Below, piece by piece: positions 35,795 through 47,730 of a stretch of DNA of 59,153 bases. Position numbers and translations under genes: made by a program. The notes beneath the pieces were generated by a model, which was given only the letters and a program-made list of their open reading frames with translations, did no database searches and was not told the DNA's origin. Origin of the DNA: Phoronis australis (lineage: Eukaryota; Phoronida; Phoronidae); the NCBI GenBank assembly GCA_002633005.1, contig NMRA01000561.1, forward strand, positions 1 through 59,153, in the 5' to 3' direction. Position 1 is the first letter of the stretch, and every line of letters starts with the position of its first letter.

Positions 35795-36150
35795 ACACAC
35801 TGTTCAGTTGCATGCATTTGCTCAAATAATGAACGAGTCCTGAGTTATTATAGGTTTAGACCATTCGTGTATATTTATTAAGAATTATATAAGAATAGCT
35901 CCATATTTTTTTAGTATACAAGCAGTTTGTTTTTGACATCATGGAGATTGCATATACTCAACAGGGGGCGTTCGGAACATGACAAAGTAACTTTTATATA
36001 CTGTTCACTTGCATACTCGTGTTCAAATATAACAAATGAGTTCTGAATTATTAAAGATTTAGATCATACACCTACATTTTTGAGAATTATTGTCTTGACG
36101 CATGACCACATAAATGTTTATCGTACAAGCGGTTTGTTTCTCACATCATG
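35795..36150. repeat. Old about 200-bp tandem duplication
   Basis: 35795-35950 and 35997-36150 share, in order, CTGTTCA-TTGCAT, GAGT-CTGA-TTATTA, GAATTAT, TACAAGC-GTTTGTTT and ACATCATG. The period is about 203 bp and the copies are considerably diverged. Confidence 0.7.
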
Positions 36151-37667
36151 ATAACAAGATTAAATATTAATACCATTAAACAACTTTTTAACAGTATCTA
36201 TCGAGCCCTCTCTAACAACAATGTGTTGTAAAGCTAACCAATGACTGCTGAAGTTACATCAACCAATGCTAAAGCGCGCGCCACTGCGTGATACCTGCGT
36301 GCTGGCTAAGCACGTAGGGTACCAGCGAGCAGCAGTATGAGTAGGTGTAGAACTGTTCATCTCTCAGAATATTTTCAGAAGTAATGTTCAAACCCTACAC
36401 AGCAGATACATAATCGTAAACTGGTGACACACAAGAATAAACAAAAAAGAAACCTATTTTTTATGATTGAGAAACAATGAATATTTCTCCCCAACTCTCA
36501 TCCAGAATAAATCTGCAGTTTTCCAACCACGTGCCCAAAATATAATTGCGAGTGATAGCGAAGCAGCGAGGTCGCAACACGCACACGAAATAGGTTACGG
36601 TAACGCCTCTAGCGCCATCCATTAGACGGTGACGCAGATCAGGTTTCTCGAGTCTATTTTCTCTAAATTTGATACAAGTTACTCGGTGCTTTCGACTGAT
36701 TCAAGATTGAGGTCGATGAGAATAGAAATAATGTTACCCAGTTTTTGTCTGGAAACATCAGCGCTTTTGATCCTGATGACATGACATGCATTTCGCCTTG
36801 GATTAGTACCTCACACGGAGTACCTAGGGGAGGGTTTACAGGCTAAGTTTTTTGGAGTAGGGCACCAGAGCAATACACAGCTGTGTGAGTGCACGCTTGA
36901 TACAAACAGAGGAAGATTTTGAAGCTATTAACAGTGTGACGTGAGGTTTGTGCGCTTTTGTTATTTTTTTCTGCTTTGTGGCACGTTTTGTTATTTTTCG
37001 ACTGTGCGAATACAGTTAAAAATACGAAATAGTTTCCAAGGTTAGTTTTCCACGAGCTAATACTGTTTGATGATTAAGACTGTATTTAATTGCCACTAAG
37101 ACCACACAATAGGAACGTTTCAATCTGTCCAAACGGTTAAAATACAAGACATTCTACTAGAATTAGCAACATTGAGTGAGTTGGTGAGTAGACCCATGTC
37201 AACCCAACGTTTAGTGACCCGGAATAATTGATTAAGCTGCTGCACCCGTATGACCACGAATGCCGCTTTTATAAAAGAACGAGGTTGGCCATGATGGGTA
37301 CAATGCGTGCATGTCTGGTTCTCTTCTGCAGGGTAGGTGGTACATGTACAGAAGGTCTGCCTGCTATCGTTAGACGACATGCTCCGTCTTCGTGGCAGCA
37401 ATTATTTCGGAGTGCCCTTCTCCTAGACTGGTTGTCTGATGAGCCAAGTCTGCTGAGGTTTTAATGCCAGAGTTGTTCTTCTCGTAGGTGACAGGAACGA
37501 TGTTTTTACGGGGTCATTACGTACCATTCTCCAGGAATGTAAAAAATCAAGAGAATTCTCGATCTAATCTAGAATCACGCTCGATTAAACTGGTCAAGCA
37601 CGGCTTTTGTGTTGGTAGAAATTACTGTAGTTAAGCTGGTCACAGCTTATAGTCACACCGTGTGAAA
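36151..37667. other. Gene-free interval
   Basis: No recognisable exon or element. Open frames at 37120-37464 on both strands overlap each other without family resemblance. Confidence 0.4.
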
Positions 37668-38250
37668 GTTTTTTTTAAAAATGTTTATTATGAAATATTC
37701 AGTACAATAAATATACATACCCAGAAAGCGCCAAGAGACATTGTATCTGGGTTAAATACATACAAAGAAATCTATATACAATTATACATCAATTGAAAAG
37801 ACTGATATTAAGATTACAATGACATATGATAATAAATGTAAATAAATCATTTCCATACACAATAAGTTATTTCACATATTTTCAATTGTGTCGACTCGCA
37901 CAAAGAGATTTAATATTAAAAAGAAATTTTGATACTATTTCGAATAAAACCTTATTTTCACTTAGGTCGAGTTCTTTACATCCATTTAGAAAAAAATTAA
38001 TTTTGTTATACGTTTGAGGAATATCTGAATATTTTTGTAAACTTCTGGGTATTGTTCAAGTGCCTGGAAAAGCTGTACCCTTTGCTCCCTCATACAGCAC
38101 AAGCAAAGAAAAATGAGCATTTGTCTAAGTGTCTCCACAGGAACACATAGGTGAAAAATTATTAAAATTATGTCTAAATTTGTTGTTGTTTAGAAATAGT
38201 CCGCATTTTGATCTGTGTAGGATTATTTCAAGGCTCCGAGGAAGTAGGAA
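37668..38250 (-). mobile_element. LINE 3' end fragment
   Basis: The minus strand reads SKCGLFLNNNKFRHNFNNF, then PMCSCGDT and, after lesions, KINFFLNGCKELDLSENKVL and EIVSKFLFNIKSL before a stop. This matches the C-terminal tail after the reverse transcriptase in CR1/L2/Jockey-like LINEs, where a CxCG zinc-knuckle-like block precedes a VS-x-F-x-F-N-I tail. AATAAA and a short poly(A) (T8 on the plus strand near 37669-37677) close the element. It is 5'-truncated and broken by stops. Confidence 0.7.
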
Positions 38251-39869
38251 TCATGTCAACAGGACAGTTGAAAGTTAAGTCTAATTTCTCTGCAAGTCAA
38301 CCGTTTTTCTCCGTTTTTTGGTGAAAGAATTCCATCAAAGCACATCTGCGTCACGTCATTTGTTAAAAGTCGTTCGCAAATAGTATTTTTAAATATCGGC
38401 CAGGTCAGGTGCACTGTTTACAACATAATTGCTGGATTACGTGGGCGGATCAGATGACAGCAGACAATAAGAGAGCTGGACTATGTAAACATTGGTTTGC
38501 CATTGTCAAACTTAAACAACACGGCTGTATCCCGAATGGCCGATCATTCAATCGGCATACTCATTCCACAGCGCCTGTGCATAACGTAAGAGAGTTGGCT
38601 TTACGCGCAACCCTAAGAGTGTTTGAGGAGCAGACCGTCTGATCTCTTTTTAAACTCCCGCCGGTAAAGCTCTAGAGGTCACGGAGATACGCAAGCAGGT
38701 CCTTTGTGACCTAGCATTAGCCTGTGCTATCTTACTGATATCTACTTAGAGTTATATCCCAACGCATTATGAGTGGAAAGCGGCATGGCATTAGGCTAAA
38801 AATAGTATAGTTGGTTCTGGTGCAGTGTTTTAGTTTGGATTTCTAAAAAAAAAACACCGGACCGTGGCTGAAATTGGCATGGGCATGCACTTTCTGTTTG
38901 TTTTTTAGTCTTTGACCGCTGGTCTTAAAATGAGTGGGGATACAGACCAGAATCAACTATGCTTTTTTAACTTAATCTTGCAATCTCGAGGACGAAAAGC
39001 AATGCCGAGTCACCATTTTGATACCTGTGCTTCATATCTGCCGCTTACCTTACTCGTCTTTCTCAACTTCATTTCAAAATAGTTCTTTGCTTTAACTGTT
39101 TTTTAAAGAGACTCACGAGACCACCAGCCATTAAAAGTAATATGCAGTTGATATTGTTTTTGTGGTGCAAATGGTTTGTTATTCAAATGTCTTGAATACA
39201 GAATGAGTAATTTGCCACCAACATTTAGAAATTCTACTACATTACCCCCGGAAACCGTTTTGAACTTATGTTTTTACAATGTCATATGTCATCTGCACTG
39301 ATTGGGGTAAGAGAATGAAGCTTGGCTTAAATATGGGAAAAGTATTGGAATTTTTACAAATAAAATAAAAATATTGTCAGACAAACTGCTAGATATACAT
39401 TTAAACACCTCAATATGTACTAAAACGGATCACTTTCAAATGCCTGAGATTGCTGGGACAGCAAGTAAAAAAATTCAGTCAGTCTTCGACATCTTTCAAT
39501 CTTTGTATTCTTTGCACCTGAGATTTTACCTTCTGAACACTTCATAACATGCGCAAAATACGAGCATAAAATTACGAGCGAAAAATACGAAAGCAAAATT
39601 ACGAGAGTGCACTTGCTTCAGAGCTCACGTGACCTACAGACCAATTCCTCATTGGATATAATGATTACGGTTGTAAAACACAAATGAAGTCTCGATAAAA
39701 ATTACACTTTCACCCGAACTTCCCAGGATAAATTACTCTCGTAATTACGGGTGAACGATTTCAGTCGTAAAAGGCGAGCGAAGTTTGGATCGTAACTAAG
39801 AGCGTAACTGACCTGTCGCAAGCTCCGCCCCCTTACGAAAAGTCACGTGACACCCGACAAACAAACAAG
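38251..39869. other. Gene-free interval before a candidate first exon
   Basis: Mostly featureless. From about 39540 there are repeated ATTACGAG words. Two CACGTG E-boxes (TCACGTGAC near 39628 and 39842) and a CTCCGCCCCC GC-box near 39824 precede the ATG at 39870. Confidence 0.4.
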
Positions 39870-40040
39870 ATGTCAGAAGCAAATACACTGTTAGTGCTAA
39901 ACGATGTTCCTGGTGTAATCGGTTTTTTGCACAATCCCAAAACGCTGCGACAAAGAAAACAGGCGATGCTTTTCACCAAAGAATCAAACCTTCAAGATGT
40001 GGGAATTTGTAAAGGTGACGATGAACAAATAAGTGTTTGA
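39870..40040 (+). CDS. Candidate first coding exon, unrecognised protein
   Basis: An ATG in good context (AACAAGATGTC) opens a 56-codon frame: MSEANTLLVLNDVPGVIGFL, HNPKTLRQRKQAMLFTKESN, LQDVGICK... The composition is protein-like, and a donor-like TAAAG/GTGACG at 40013 would end an exon after GICK. A palindromic GTCACGTGAC E-box lies 20 bp upstream, with a GC-box before it. No family is recognised and no downstream exon was identified. Confidence 0.3.
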   Translation: MSEANTLLVLNDVPGVIGFLHNPKTLRQRKQAMLFTKESNLQDVGICKGDDEQISV

Positions 40041-41164
40041 GGAAAAGTATTTCGGAGCCAGCGAAAATCCGAAGAACCCTACACGGGGTTCACCTTCACC
40101 TGACAAATGACAAGGCCACTGATGCGATATGTTCATGTAAAGCTGGGTATGTACCTTAAAGACCATTTATCTGTACGATGCAACGATTTCAAAATCTTTC
40201 GAGCAAAATCAGTGAAGATTCACCGATATTTTTATTCTGTCGTCTGCTAAATTCCGCCAAATGAAAAGTAGGTCACAACTGGTGGGACTCCCGAGTAAAG
40301 TAGGTCGATTCGATAGCACTGTTTACGCTTTTCTAACCTTCGAACGAAATATTCTAATTAAAAAAACCAGGTTCCTAACTCGAGTACGCAGTCATCTTGT
40401 CCTAGGAGAGCAGTAAGCTCCGGCATGTCTCGGGATGTGTCCAAGTCAATTTAATGCATGGAAATCAGTGGCCGTAAATTTTGCATCATTAAGGCATTTT
40501 TAAGTTAGGCCTACCTTCTGATGAACTTCGCATTTTTTGTAGTTTCACTGTGTAAAGGTAGGTTTCTGTTAATTTCAAATGTAGCATGATCGCCAAGCTG
40601 TGGTATGGTTACAAAAGATGGTGTATTGGCAAAAATGGCTACTTACAAAAATAACTCATTAATTCTTTTTGAAAGCTTCATAAATCTAAATGTCATACAC
40701 ATGTATGTTTCAACAACTTAAATATGAGCTCACGCTAACTCTACAGGCAAAGTGTATAGTACTAGGAGTTCTCATCAAAAAGTAATTCAACTGTTTATTT
40801 TTTCGTGACAAAAGCTCGAACAAGCCTTTGGGTTCACTAACTGAATCCAGTGCCCCTCCCTATGCCGATCGAATCGCTCAATTTTTCATCACTTTTCAAG
40901 GGATATTATTCTGGAGCTGCATAACGGCTATCGAAATTACACATGCCATATCAGTATCGTTTCACATTATTATCGCACAGTTTCCTGAGCTGTCGTCTAC
41001 CATAAGCTTTACACGACGACGTATTGTTTGTCGGGTAAAATGACAGCTTGGAAACGCAGGCTAAAGTGTGTCAAGAATGCTGCGTTCCGATTGGTCAGAT
41101 AAGTCGTCAGTCATAATCCTGGCGATAGGTCACTTACGGGGGACACTTTCCCCCGAAAGGCCCA
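40041..41164. other. Gene-free interval
   Basis: No supported gene. A short hairpin GGGGGACACTTTCCCCC lies near 41138. Confidence 0.4.
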
Positions 41165-41600
41165 CAATAGGGGGCAGGTTGTTCTTGGTCGGTGCTAATA
41201 CCTTTCGGTGCGATGACAGACTGAAGACTGGTTCGAGTTAATCACTTTATTAATTTTGACCGTATTTTCACAAGTCTTCTCAAACAAAATGTCTGATGTA
41301 ATGTCAGTCCTACGCTCCAGCCAGTGCTGCGAAGCATTGACTTCTGGTAAACTCTTATACTTTTACTCAACTTCAACTCAGCTTTTACTTTAACTCGACT
41401 TCAACTTAATCACTTGACTCACACTAACCCATTCACTAATACTTATAGTTTATTACAATGTTCTGGACCCATTTCACCGGTAGACAAACTTATTCTAGAA
41501 CTTTGTGGATTTCCGTAAACATAAACAGTGATCTAGAATATTCCAGATTACGGCTTTATTTACTAATCACTTATATGATGGAACATTCCTCTAGAATGTC
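41165..41600 (-). mobile_element. LTR-like repeat family C, copy 1, with heat-shock-element-like sites
   Basis: Homologous to 58390-58910, with shared blocks GACTGAAGACTGGTTCGAGT and CTCCAGCCAGTGCTGCGAAG. Read on the minus strand the order is TTC/GAA inverted repeats (GAATATTCCAGA near 41540, TTCTAGAAC near 41493, TTCTGGA near 41460), a TATA-like CTATAAG (about 41443), a GAGTTGAAG-rich leader, then AATAAAG (about 41250) and a conserved end. That is promoter then poly(A) signal, the layout of a retrotransposon LTR. Exact ends and target duplications were not resolved. Confidence 0.6.
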
Positions 41601-41724
41601 CTATAGTTTTCCGTTGAAAACAAATTACATCATCAATAGCCTGACCTCATGGGTCACGTCCTCAAGTGTTACCTACTAGTAAACATATAGAACAGTAATA
41701 CTAAAATAAAACCTGTAGAAGCAA

Positions 41725-41873
41725 AACTAGGGTCAGCCCAACTAGGGTCAGCCCAACTAGGGTCAGCCTAACTAGGGTCGGCCTAACTAGGGTCGGCCTA
41801 ACTAGGGTCGGCCAACTAGGGTCATCCTAACTAGGATCAGCCTAACTAGGGCCAGCCTAACTAGGGTCAGCCT
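41725..41873. repeat. 15-bp tandem repeat, 10 copies
   Basis: Ten units of AACTAGGGTCAGCCT with few substitutions; one unit is 14 bp. Confidence 0.95.
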
Positions 41874-42164
41874 ACTCTTCACAATATGTATGAACGCATT
41901 ACAAGGTGCCATGCGAGTACAGATTTCATTGAACATCCGGTGAAAAGACTTCCTTTTTGGTCATGGTAAATGAAAAGTTACACGCACTAACAAATTAATG
42001 ACAGTGAAATGAAGGCCCATTAATGCTTTTTTAGTTTGAAAAATTATAATGAAATGCGTATTTATTAGCAATTTAGTCAAATGAATGTTATCATCAGGAG
42101 ATTACTAAATCCGTTCTAGAGTAGGAAGATTGTCAACATCTCAACACCGACAAGAGTTTACAGT

Positions 42165-42610
42165 GGGCAACTGTTCTACTGTTGTTTTCTTGCTGGTAAT
42201 TTACTAAAGTTGCCACGGCTGTTATGAAACTCGACCAATTTTGACGCTAACCGTCAACTACTGTACGCGAAAATGTGAAAAAACCAGCGGAATTCAACCT
42301 GAATTGAGTGTTCTCATGCACAGGTCACAAACAAAATTAGTTGTACGTTATACTTATATTCTCAAGATGACTCTAGTCACTAACGAAACTTAGAAATATT
42401 AAAAAAATAGCTTACATAAAATATATTGGAACTTTCTTGATAACGTGACAGTTTTCATGTGCTTTGTTGATTTTCAAAATACAAGTTTCGCCTGGTATCA
42501 TCAAATAACGATAAACTAAATGCACAAACTGGTGACTGACGATATTTTTCTACCAGAAGTTCTGCAGCACACATTTTCTGAGACTAACTGCATCAAACAC
42601 AAAATCACAA
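42165..42610 (+). repeat. Dispersed repeat family A, copy 2
   Basis: Same orientation and order as 250-705, with substitutions and indels throughout. Similarity stops near ACAAAATCAC. Sequence at 43290-43345 resembles the inverted flank of copy 1 and may be this family's other terminus. Confidence 0.75.
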
Positions 42611-44683
42611 CTAAGTCTAATGGATTGCATGGTGTCATTACACAACTGTCTACAATATGCGCCTATATTCACTCCCACTACTCAACATCGCTACAGGGCT
42701 GCTTACAGGCTTTGGGCTGGAGACTACCCCAGCACAGGACGAATCACTGCTAGTTCTCGGAATTGAACGCTCTGGGGTAAGCAAGGGGGACAGTAGATGA
42801 AGGGCTTAGAGTCATTGTAGAGGCCACAGCTTGCGGCACTTCTCGCTTCAAAAATGCACTCACGGGTGTGGCTACGGGGCACTGACGGGAATCAACATAA
42901 CGGTATGGCACCCTTCTTCAGGCGTTGTTTTGCAGAAACCTTCATCACTTTCGCGTACATATTTCTTTCGTAATTCGACAGCAGAAAAATGCTTGCCACA
43001 CACTCGATAATTCTTCACTGCTTTGTACGTTGCGTGGATGGGTAACACTACATGCGTTCTTCACACGAACGCGAAAGCGATGTAATGGCATACCCAAAGT
43101 GCGCGTGAGACGATAATAAGTATACCCCGTACGCAGCATCGGCAGCAACCGTGTGGCGTGTTGACTGACTCGCAAACAAACGCAAACGATGACCGAAATT
43201 ATCTCAACCGGGGTAAAACAATGACCGACTCAACAGCTCACACAGTCAGACAAAATTAAAACAACTTCGCGGGGAATTCTAAACCTCCTAAACGTAACTG
43301 CCGGAATAGGGCATGACTAATAAATTAAATCAAGAGATGCCCTAACTAACCGAAGATATGCTTGGGATAACCAAGGAATCGTAATTTTATTAAAATAACA
43401 TGAAAAAAGGTTGCTTTCACCTTTAAGACTTGAACATAAATTGAACACATAATATGTAGCAAGAGAAGCGGTGTAAGGTGGTACATGCATTTAGTCCACG
43501 ATAACAAGTGTACGACTGGATTTTCTTTCGACTTCTCGTTCGCAATACTTGTTATCTGTAAGCTGTTATTGTCGGGTTTTCAGAAACTTGTAACTATTTA
43601 TGAAAATTGTTCTGATTTTCTGGAAAACTGAGAATATATTATATCTTTTTTATTAATTCAAGGTGAAAGGAATTATGTTTTTCGTATTCACCTAGTAATA
43701 AGTATAACACGACAGGAAATGACCTGACTACGCATTAAACTACGTACTTTCTATATTCATACGCAATTTGTGGTTAACGCAAAATCTATAAAAGATATGT
43801 ATTTGATGTTTCGACGAGTTCAACTTAGCGCACTAAACATACCTGTCAAAAGAGGGCGTGTACTAAAACTTGCGAACAACGGACTGAAGAATTCGTATCC
43901 ACGACGTCGATCAAGGAGAGAGAAAGATACAGTAAGAGCAAGAGTGAAGGAGATAAAGATAGGTTTAAGGAGCCCCCGTGCCCATCAGAATGAAAAGACA
44001 GCAGTGAAGCAAGTGGGCGAGAATTTTGAAATCACTCTTCATTTATGTGAGTGTATTCATACTTACGAAACACGTAGGTCAGTTTTCATTTCTAAATGAT
44101 ACACGGCTCTAAGTACATGCACGGACTTAGTAACGTGTTTGTGATACCCTTCAAAGGAATAACGTAAGAAAACGTGAAGCAGGCTGGTTCACCTTTAGTG
44201 TTTGTAAGACAATAAACTGAAAACCAGTCAATCACGTTCAAACTCGTTCATAATTGTTTAAAAGTAATTTGATTTAGTAGTCGCAATTAAAAGGTTACGT
44301 TTTTGAAGGTGTTTGTGGTCAATTAAGCACGCTTTACTATTTATAAAAACATGTCAACTTTTCTGAAAGGAAATTGATAAAAATGACAATTTTTAAACCT
44401 GAATTTGGACGCAGAGAGCAAGTTAAATAGAGTCAGCATGTCGAGTAACCTGTTCTCAATAGTCTTTCCGTTCTGATAACTGTGTTTAATGGCCGAGACG
44501 CTTCTCGATGTTTAATTCTAGCCATGGCACATACATGTAACAATTTGTCAGTTGACTAGATCAATGATGCCAGAAACAGATAAAGAAATACAACAGTGAT
44601 TAAGCCGGTCAAACGCATACGCTTTTGCATTACCCGACTTACAGAGTTTGAAGATTTTTTTGTTAATTTGTTTTCATGTAAAT
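42611..44683. other. Gene-free interval
   Basis: Open frames at 42925 and 43770 lack family resemblance and ATG or splice support. A small palindrome pair ATAACAAGT/ACTTGTTAT lies at about 43500-43556. Confidence 0.4.
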
Positions 44684-44980
44684 CATAGGCGAATTTAGGG
44701 GGGGGGGGGGGNGGCAGGGGCTCACCCCCCTTGGCTGCCACAAGCAAAATGAAACAGCAACAGGGTGAAGCGTGAGGAAATATTGAGTTCAGTTACCAGA
44801 ACCGGTAGCGGATGAGGGGGGCTCAGATCCCAGACTGCGGCGGAGTGTACCCGTTTTTTAGTCCTCTGATTGATGTCCGGAACATCCCCTGTCCCGCAGC
44901 TTTCAGGCCGGCTGTGCACATGCCCAATTTCCCGAGACGACATGTTGTGCCCCCTGTATGGTATCCTAGATCCGCCACTG
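44684..44980 (-). mobile_element. CAGTGGCGGAT-type MITE, copy 3
   Basis: The ends on the minus strand are CAGTGGCGGATCTAGGATAC and CCCTAAATTCGCCTATG. A 5-bp TAAAT lies on both sides (44679-44683 and 44981-44985). It shares its termini and the CATCCGCTACCGGT block with copy 2. Its single ambiguous base (44712) falls in the same G/C run position as that of copy 2. Non-coding. Confidence 0.9.
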
Positions 44981-44985
44981 TAAAT

Positions 44986-46036
44986 AGACTGAAAAGATTC
45001 AAATTACCTTTCAGGGTAAGTAAGATATGCCCAACTGACGAAAAACAAGTTTAAAAAGTTTAATAGTTCGAAAGTCACCTCCTTGCTTAAATTGCTTTCG
45101 CGATTTTTGTCGTATTATTTAGTGTAGCTACGGTAGATGAGTTATCGTACGTTTGGGAGTGGTGTGGTATTACCGTTGCCCTAAGTCATGTTCGTCAGCC
45201 AATGTGTCTCCATTTGTGTTGTTGCGGCTACCCGTTTGAAATAATACCTCACGACTATCGTAAACTAAATATGTTACACGATGATTGCCGTACGACAATT
45301 GCACGATTGTAATAAATTGAACTTATACGTATTCAAATTTCGGAAAAGTTAATTAAAAGGAATAAAATAAGTACTTTCAAGTTTGATCATGCAAGTGAAA
45401 GTTTCAACATATTCATTAGTAGATCATCATGATAGACCAATGTTTGAATTTAATTCCAGTAAATGATACTCCACAAGTATTGGTCTGAACAAATGTCAGA
45501 ACGTTGTCTTAGGTAACGTTGCTCCTGAAAGCAGTTGACATTAGGTTTGGGGGCTGTCCAGACACTATTTAAATTAGCGCAACTTGTCTCACTTGGGACA
45601 ACTATCGAGATAGGGTACCTAATGTTGGGCAACTTGCTGTGTGGCCGCAAACCTGGCGCAACTTCGGTCTTGCGCTAATTATTTTGATGTCACGTCTTTG
45701 CTATTCTGATGAGAAAGCAACAGTTTTCCTTAAATTACAGGAGAAGTCTTGAACCAAAATGACCTGTCACAGTTTCATGCCACAGACCACTACGTAAGTA
45801 TCCGCCAGTTTATGATATACGTTTTGTTCCCTTACGGACTGAAGGTGTTTGTACAAACATAATTGAAGTGCGCGAAAAAATGCGGTCTGTAGGAAAAGAA
45901 TTGTTTTGAGAAAAAAGAATGTTGTTAATGTAAACGCCAGTTCGGTGGTTGACGGTGGAAAACTCTGTTTTGTACATTTTAGATGGATACAAACTAAAAT
46001 CGATTTGAACCATTTTCTTTCATAAATTATGCCTCG
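44986..46036. other. Gene-free interval
   Basis: No supported exon or element in this stretch. Confidence 0.4.
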
Positions 46037-46038
46037 TA

Positions 46039-46231
46039 ATATTCTTTACCGTAATAGGATTCCATTTCCATTACCAACTCAACTCAGAGGCAATGCGTAC
46101 ATGCGCCATTTTGGAATTCACAATTTTAGGGTTGACTAACCCAACAAACTCTGAAGCGTTTTCTTGAATCGTAAATGGTTTCCATATTCTTTTAAGTAAC
46201 GGAAATAGAATCCTATCACGGTGAGGAATAT
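46039..46231. mobile_element. TA-flanked inverted-repeat element, 193 bp
   Basis: The left arm ATATTCTTTACCGTAATAGG and the right arm CCTATCACGGTGAGGAATAT are inverted copies about 37 bp long (extended by ATTCCATTTCCATTAC and GTAACGGAAATAGAAT). TA lies at each edge (46037-46038 and 46232-46233). An alternative duplication is the imperfect GCCTCG/GCCTAG just outside. Confidence 0.75.
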
Positions 46232-46334
46232 TAGCCTAGAAATCACCTCTAACCTTTATTTTTTGAAAAAGAAATAAGGTTAGACCATTCTTACGCTCTA
46301 TACTTTAAATAACAAAGTTTACTTAATGCTTTTA

Positions 46335-47730
46335 AGAGGCATGGAACGCGAAAGCTCGTGAAAATGTATTTTAAACAATTGCTGACGAAAGCGCCATCTA
46401 GAAACGTGTACTACAAAGTTATTCCTTTCCCTTGTGAGGGAATTTTCGAAAAAAAAACCCATAAATGTCTTAAAGACGCGCGAAGGAATAACTGTGAAGT
46501 AACCACAGTATTCACTTCTGACGAATCGGCCATGCGCTAACATTCGTTCGACAAACAGCTGACTGACAAGATGGATACTAAAACGGCAGATTATCACGTG
46601 TGATCACACTCTCAATTTAAGGTCGACAGTGCTGTATGAGGCGAGCCAGTGTATGGAAAGCCATAGCGGAAAAAATCCAAGATACAAATTTTCTATTCAA
46701 GAACTAAATTCTCTGCAGGATCAGAAAAGAGGAACTCAAACCACAATTTATCGCACCATGGCCTATAATTTATCACTTCAGGACCAAAAATTAACACGTC
46801 AGATCCGAAAATCTATCACGCCAGGACCCAAAATTTATTACGCCAGGAAAACTTAACACGTCAGGAAAATTTCACGCCCTGAAAATTTCATGCCAGGAAA
46901 CCACGTGGACATCCACGTGCACGCGACCCCTCAAAGGCATAGGTACACGATGTCTCGCTGACAACAGTCACATTACCGTGATAATGAGGTTGAATTTCTG
47001 TCGTCACTTCTAAGTTTTACAACAGAAGCCAATGTATAGACTTGAATGCGGCTGAGTATTACCGAGACACAGTGGATCGTCATCATCACGTGGCCTCTTG
47101 GCATGAAATTTTGTCCTGGCATGAAATTTTGTCATGGCAATAAATGTTCTCCTGGCATAAAATTTCTCCTGGCAAAAAATTTTCTCCTGGCAAGAAATTT
47201 TTTTCTCCTGGCAGGAAGTTCTATGTCCTGGCATGATAAATTTTGTGTCCTGGCATGGCGAATTTTGTGTCCTGACGTGATAAATTTTTGGTCCTAACGT
47301 GTTAACTTTTGGTCCTGACATGATAAATTATAGGTTCTGCCCCGATAAATTTGGGTTTCGAGTATATTTTTCTGGTCCTGCAGAGAACATAATTCTTGAA
47401 TAAAAATTTTATGACATGGATTTTTTCCGCTTTGGCTTCCCATACCAGTAAGGCAAGCAATTTTCCAAAAACAATTCCAAGCACACTTTAGAATATGTTT
47501 TAATACTACGGTACATTTATAACAAATTTAAACAGCTAGGACTAACATCAAATGCTTTTTAATCGAAAAAACTGCTGCTTGAGTCGCCAATGGTTTGTTT
47601 ATATCAAAGGTCAAAGTCACATTTTTCATATAAGGGAAATGTGCTGCGTCTGTGTCTTGCCATACAAAATAAGGAGACGTGCTTTGCCTTGAAGTGGAAA
47701 AATCGCCTAAGTGAGCAGGTTGAATTCAGT
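46335..47730. repeat. Dispersed repeat family D, copy 1, interrupted by a TIR element
   Basis: 46335-46650 plus 47446-47730 are collinear with 52119-52814, with shared blocks CATGGAACGCGAA, GACAAACA-CTGACTG, GGCAGATTAT, GGTCGACAG and AAATGTGCT-CGTCT. Copy 1 is split by the 46651-47445 insertion and copy 2 is not. Open frames on both strands here are incidental. Confidence 0.85.
46651..47445. mobile_element. Inverted-repeat element about 795 bp with an empty-site paralogue
   Basis: The termini are GTATGGAAAGCCATAGCGGA and its inverted copy TCCGCTTTGGCTTCCCATAC. Inverted similarity continues inward for over 200 bp through tandem blocks around CAGGA and AATTTATCACG, giving a long foldback shape. 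CAGT lies at 46647-46650 and 47446-47449 (or CCAGT, if the last C is counted outside). The matching uninterrupted sequence at about 52440 reads GCCAGTGAAGCAAGC. No transposase is present. Confidence 0.88.

Noticed and set aside
43770-44099. 109-residue basic frame
   Set aside because: Starts at GTG, no recognisable domain and no supporting exon structure.
46319-46597. Frames on both strands
   Set aside because: Lie in the family D dispersed repeat. The paralogue at 52119 breaks them.
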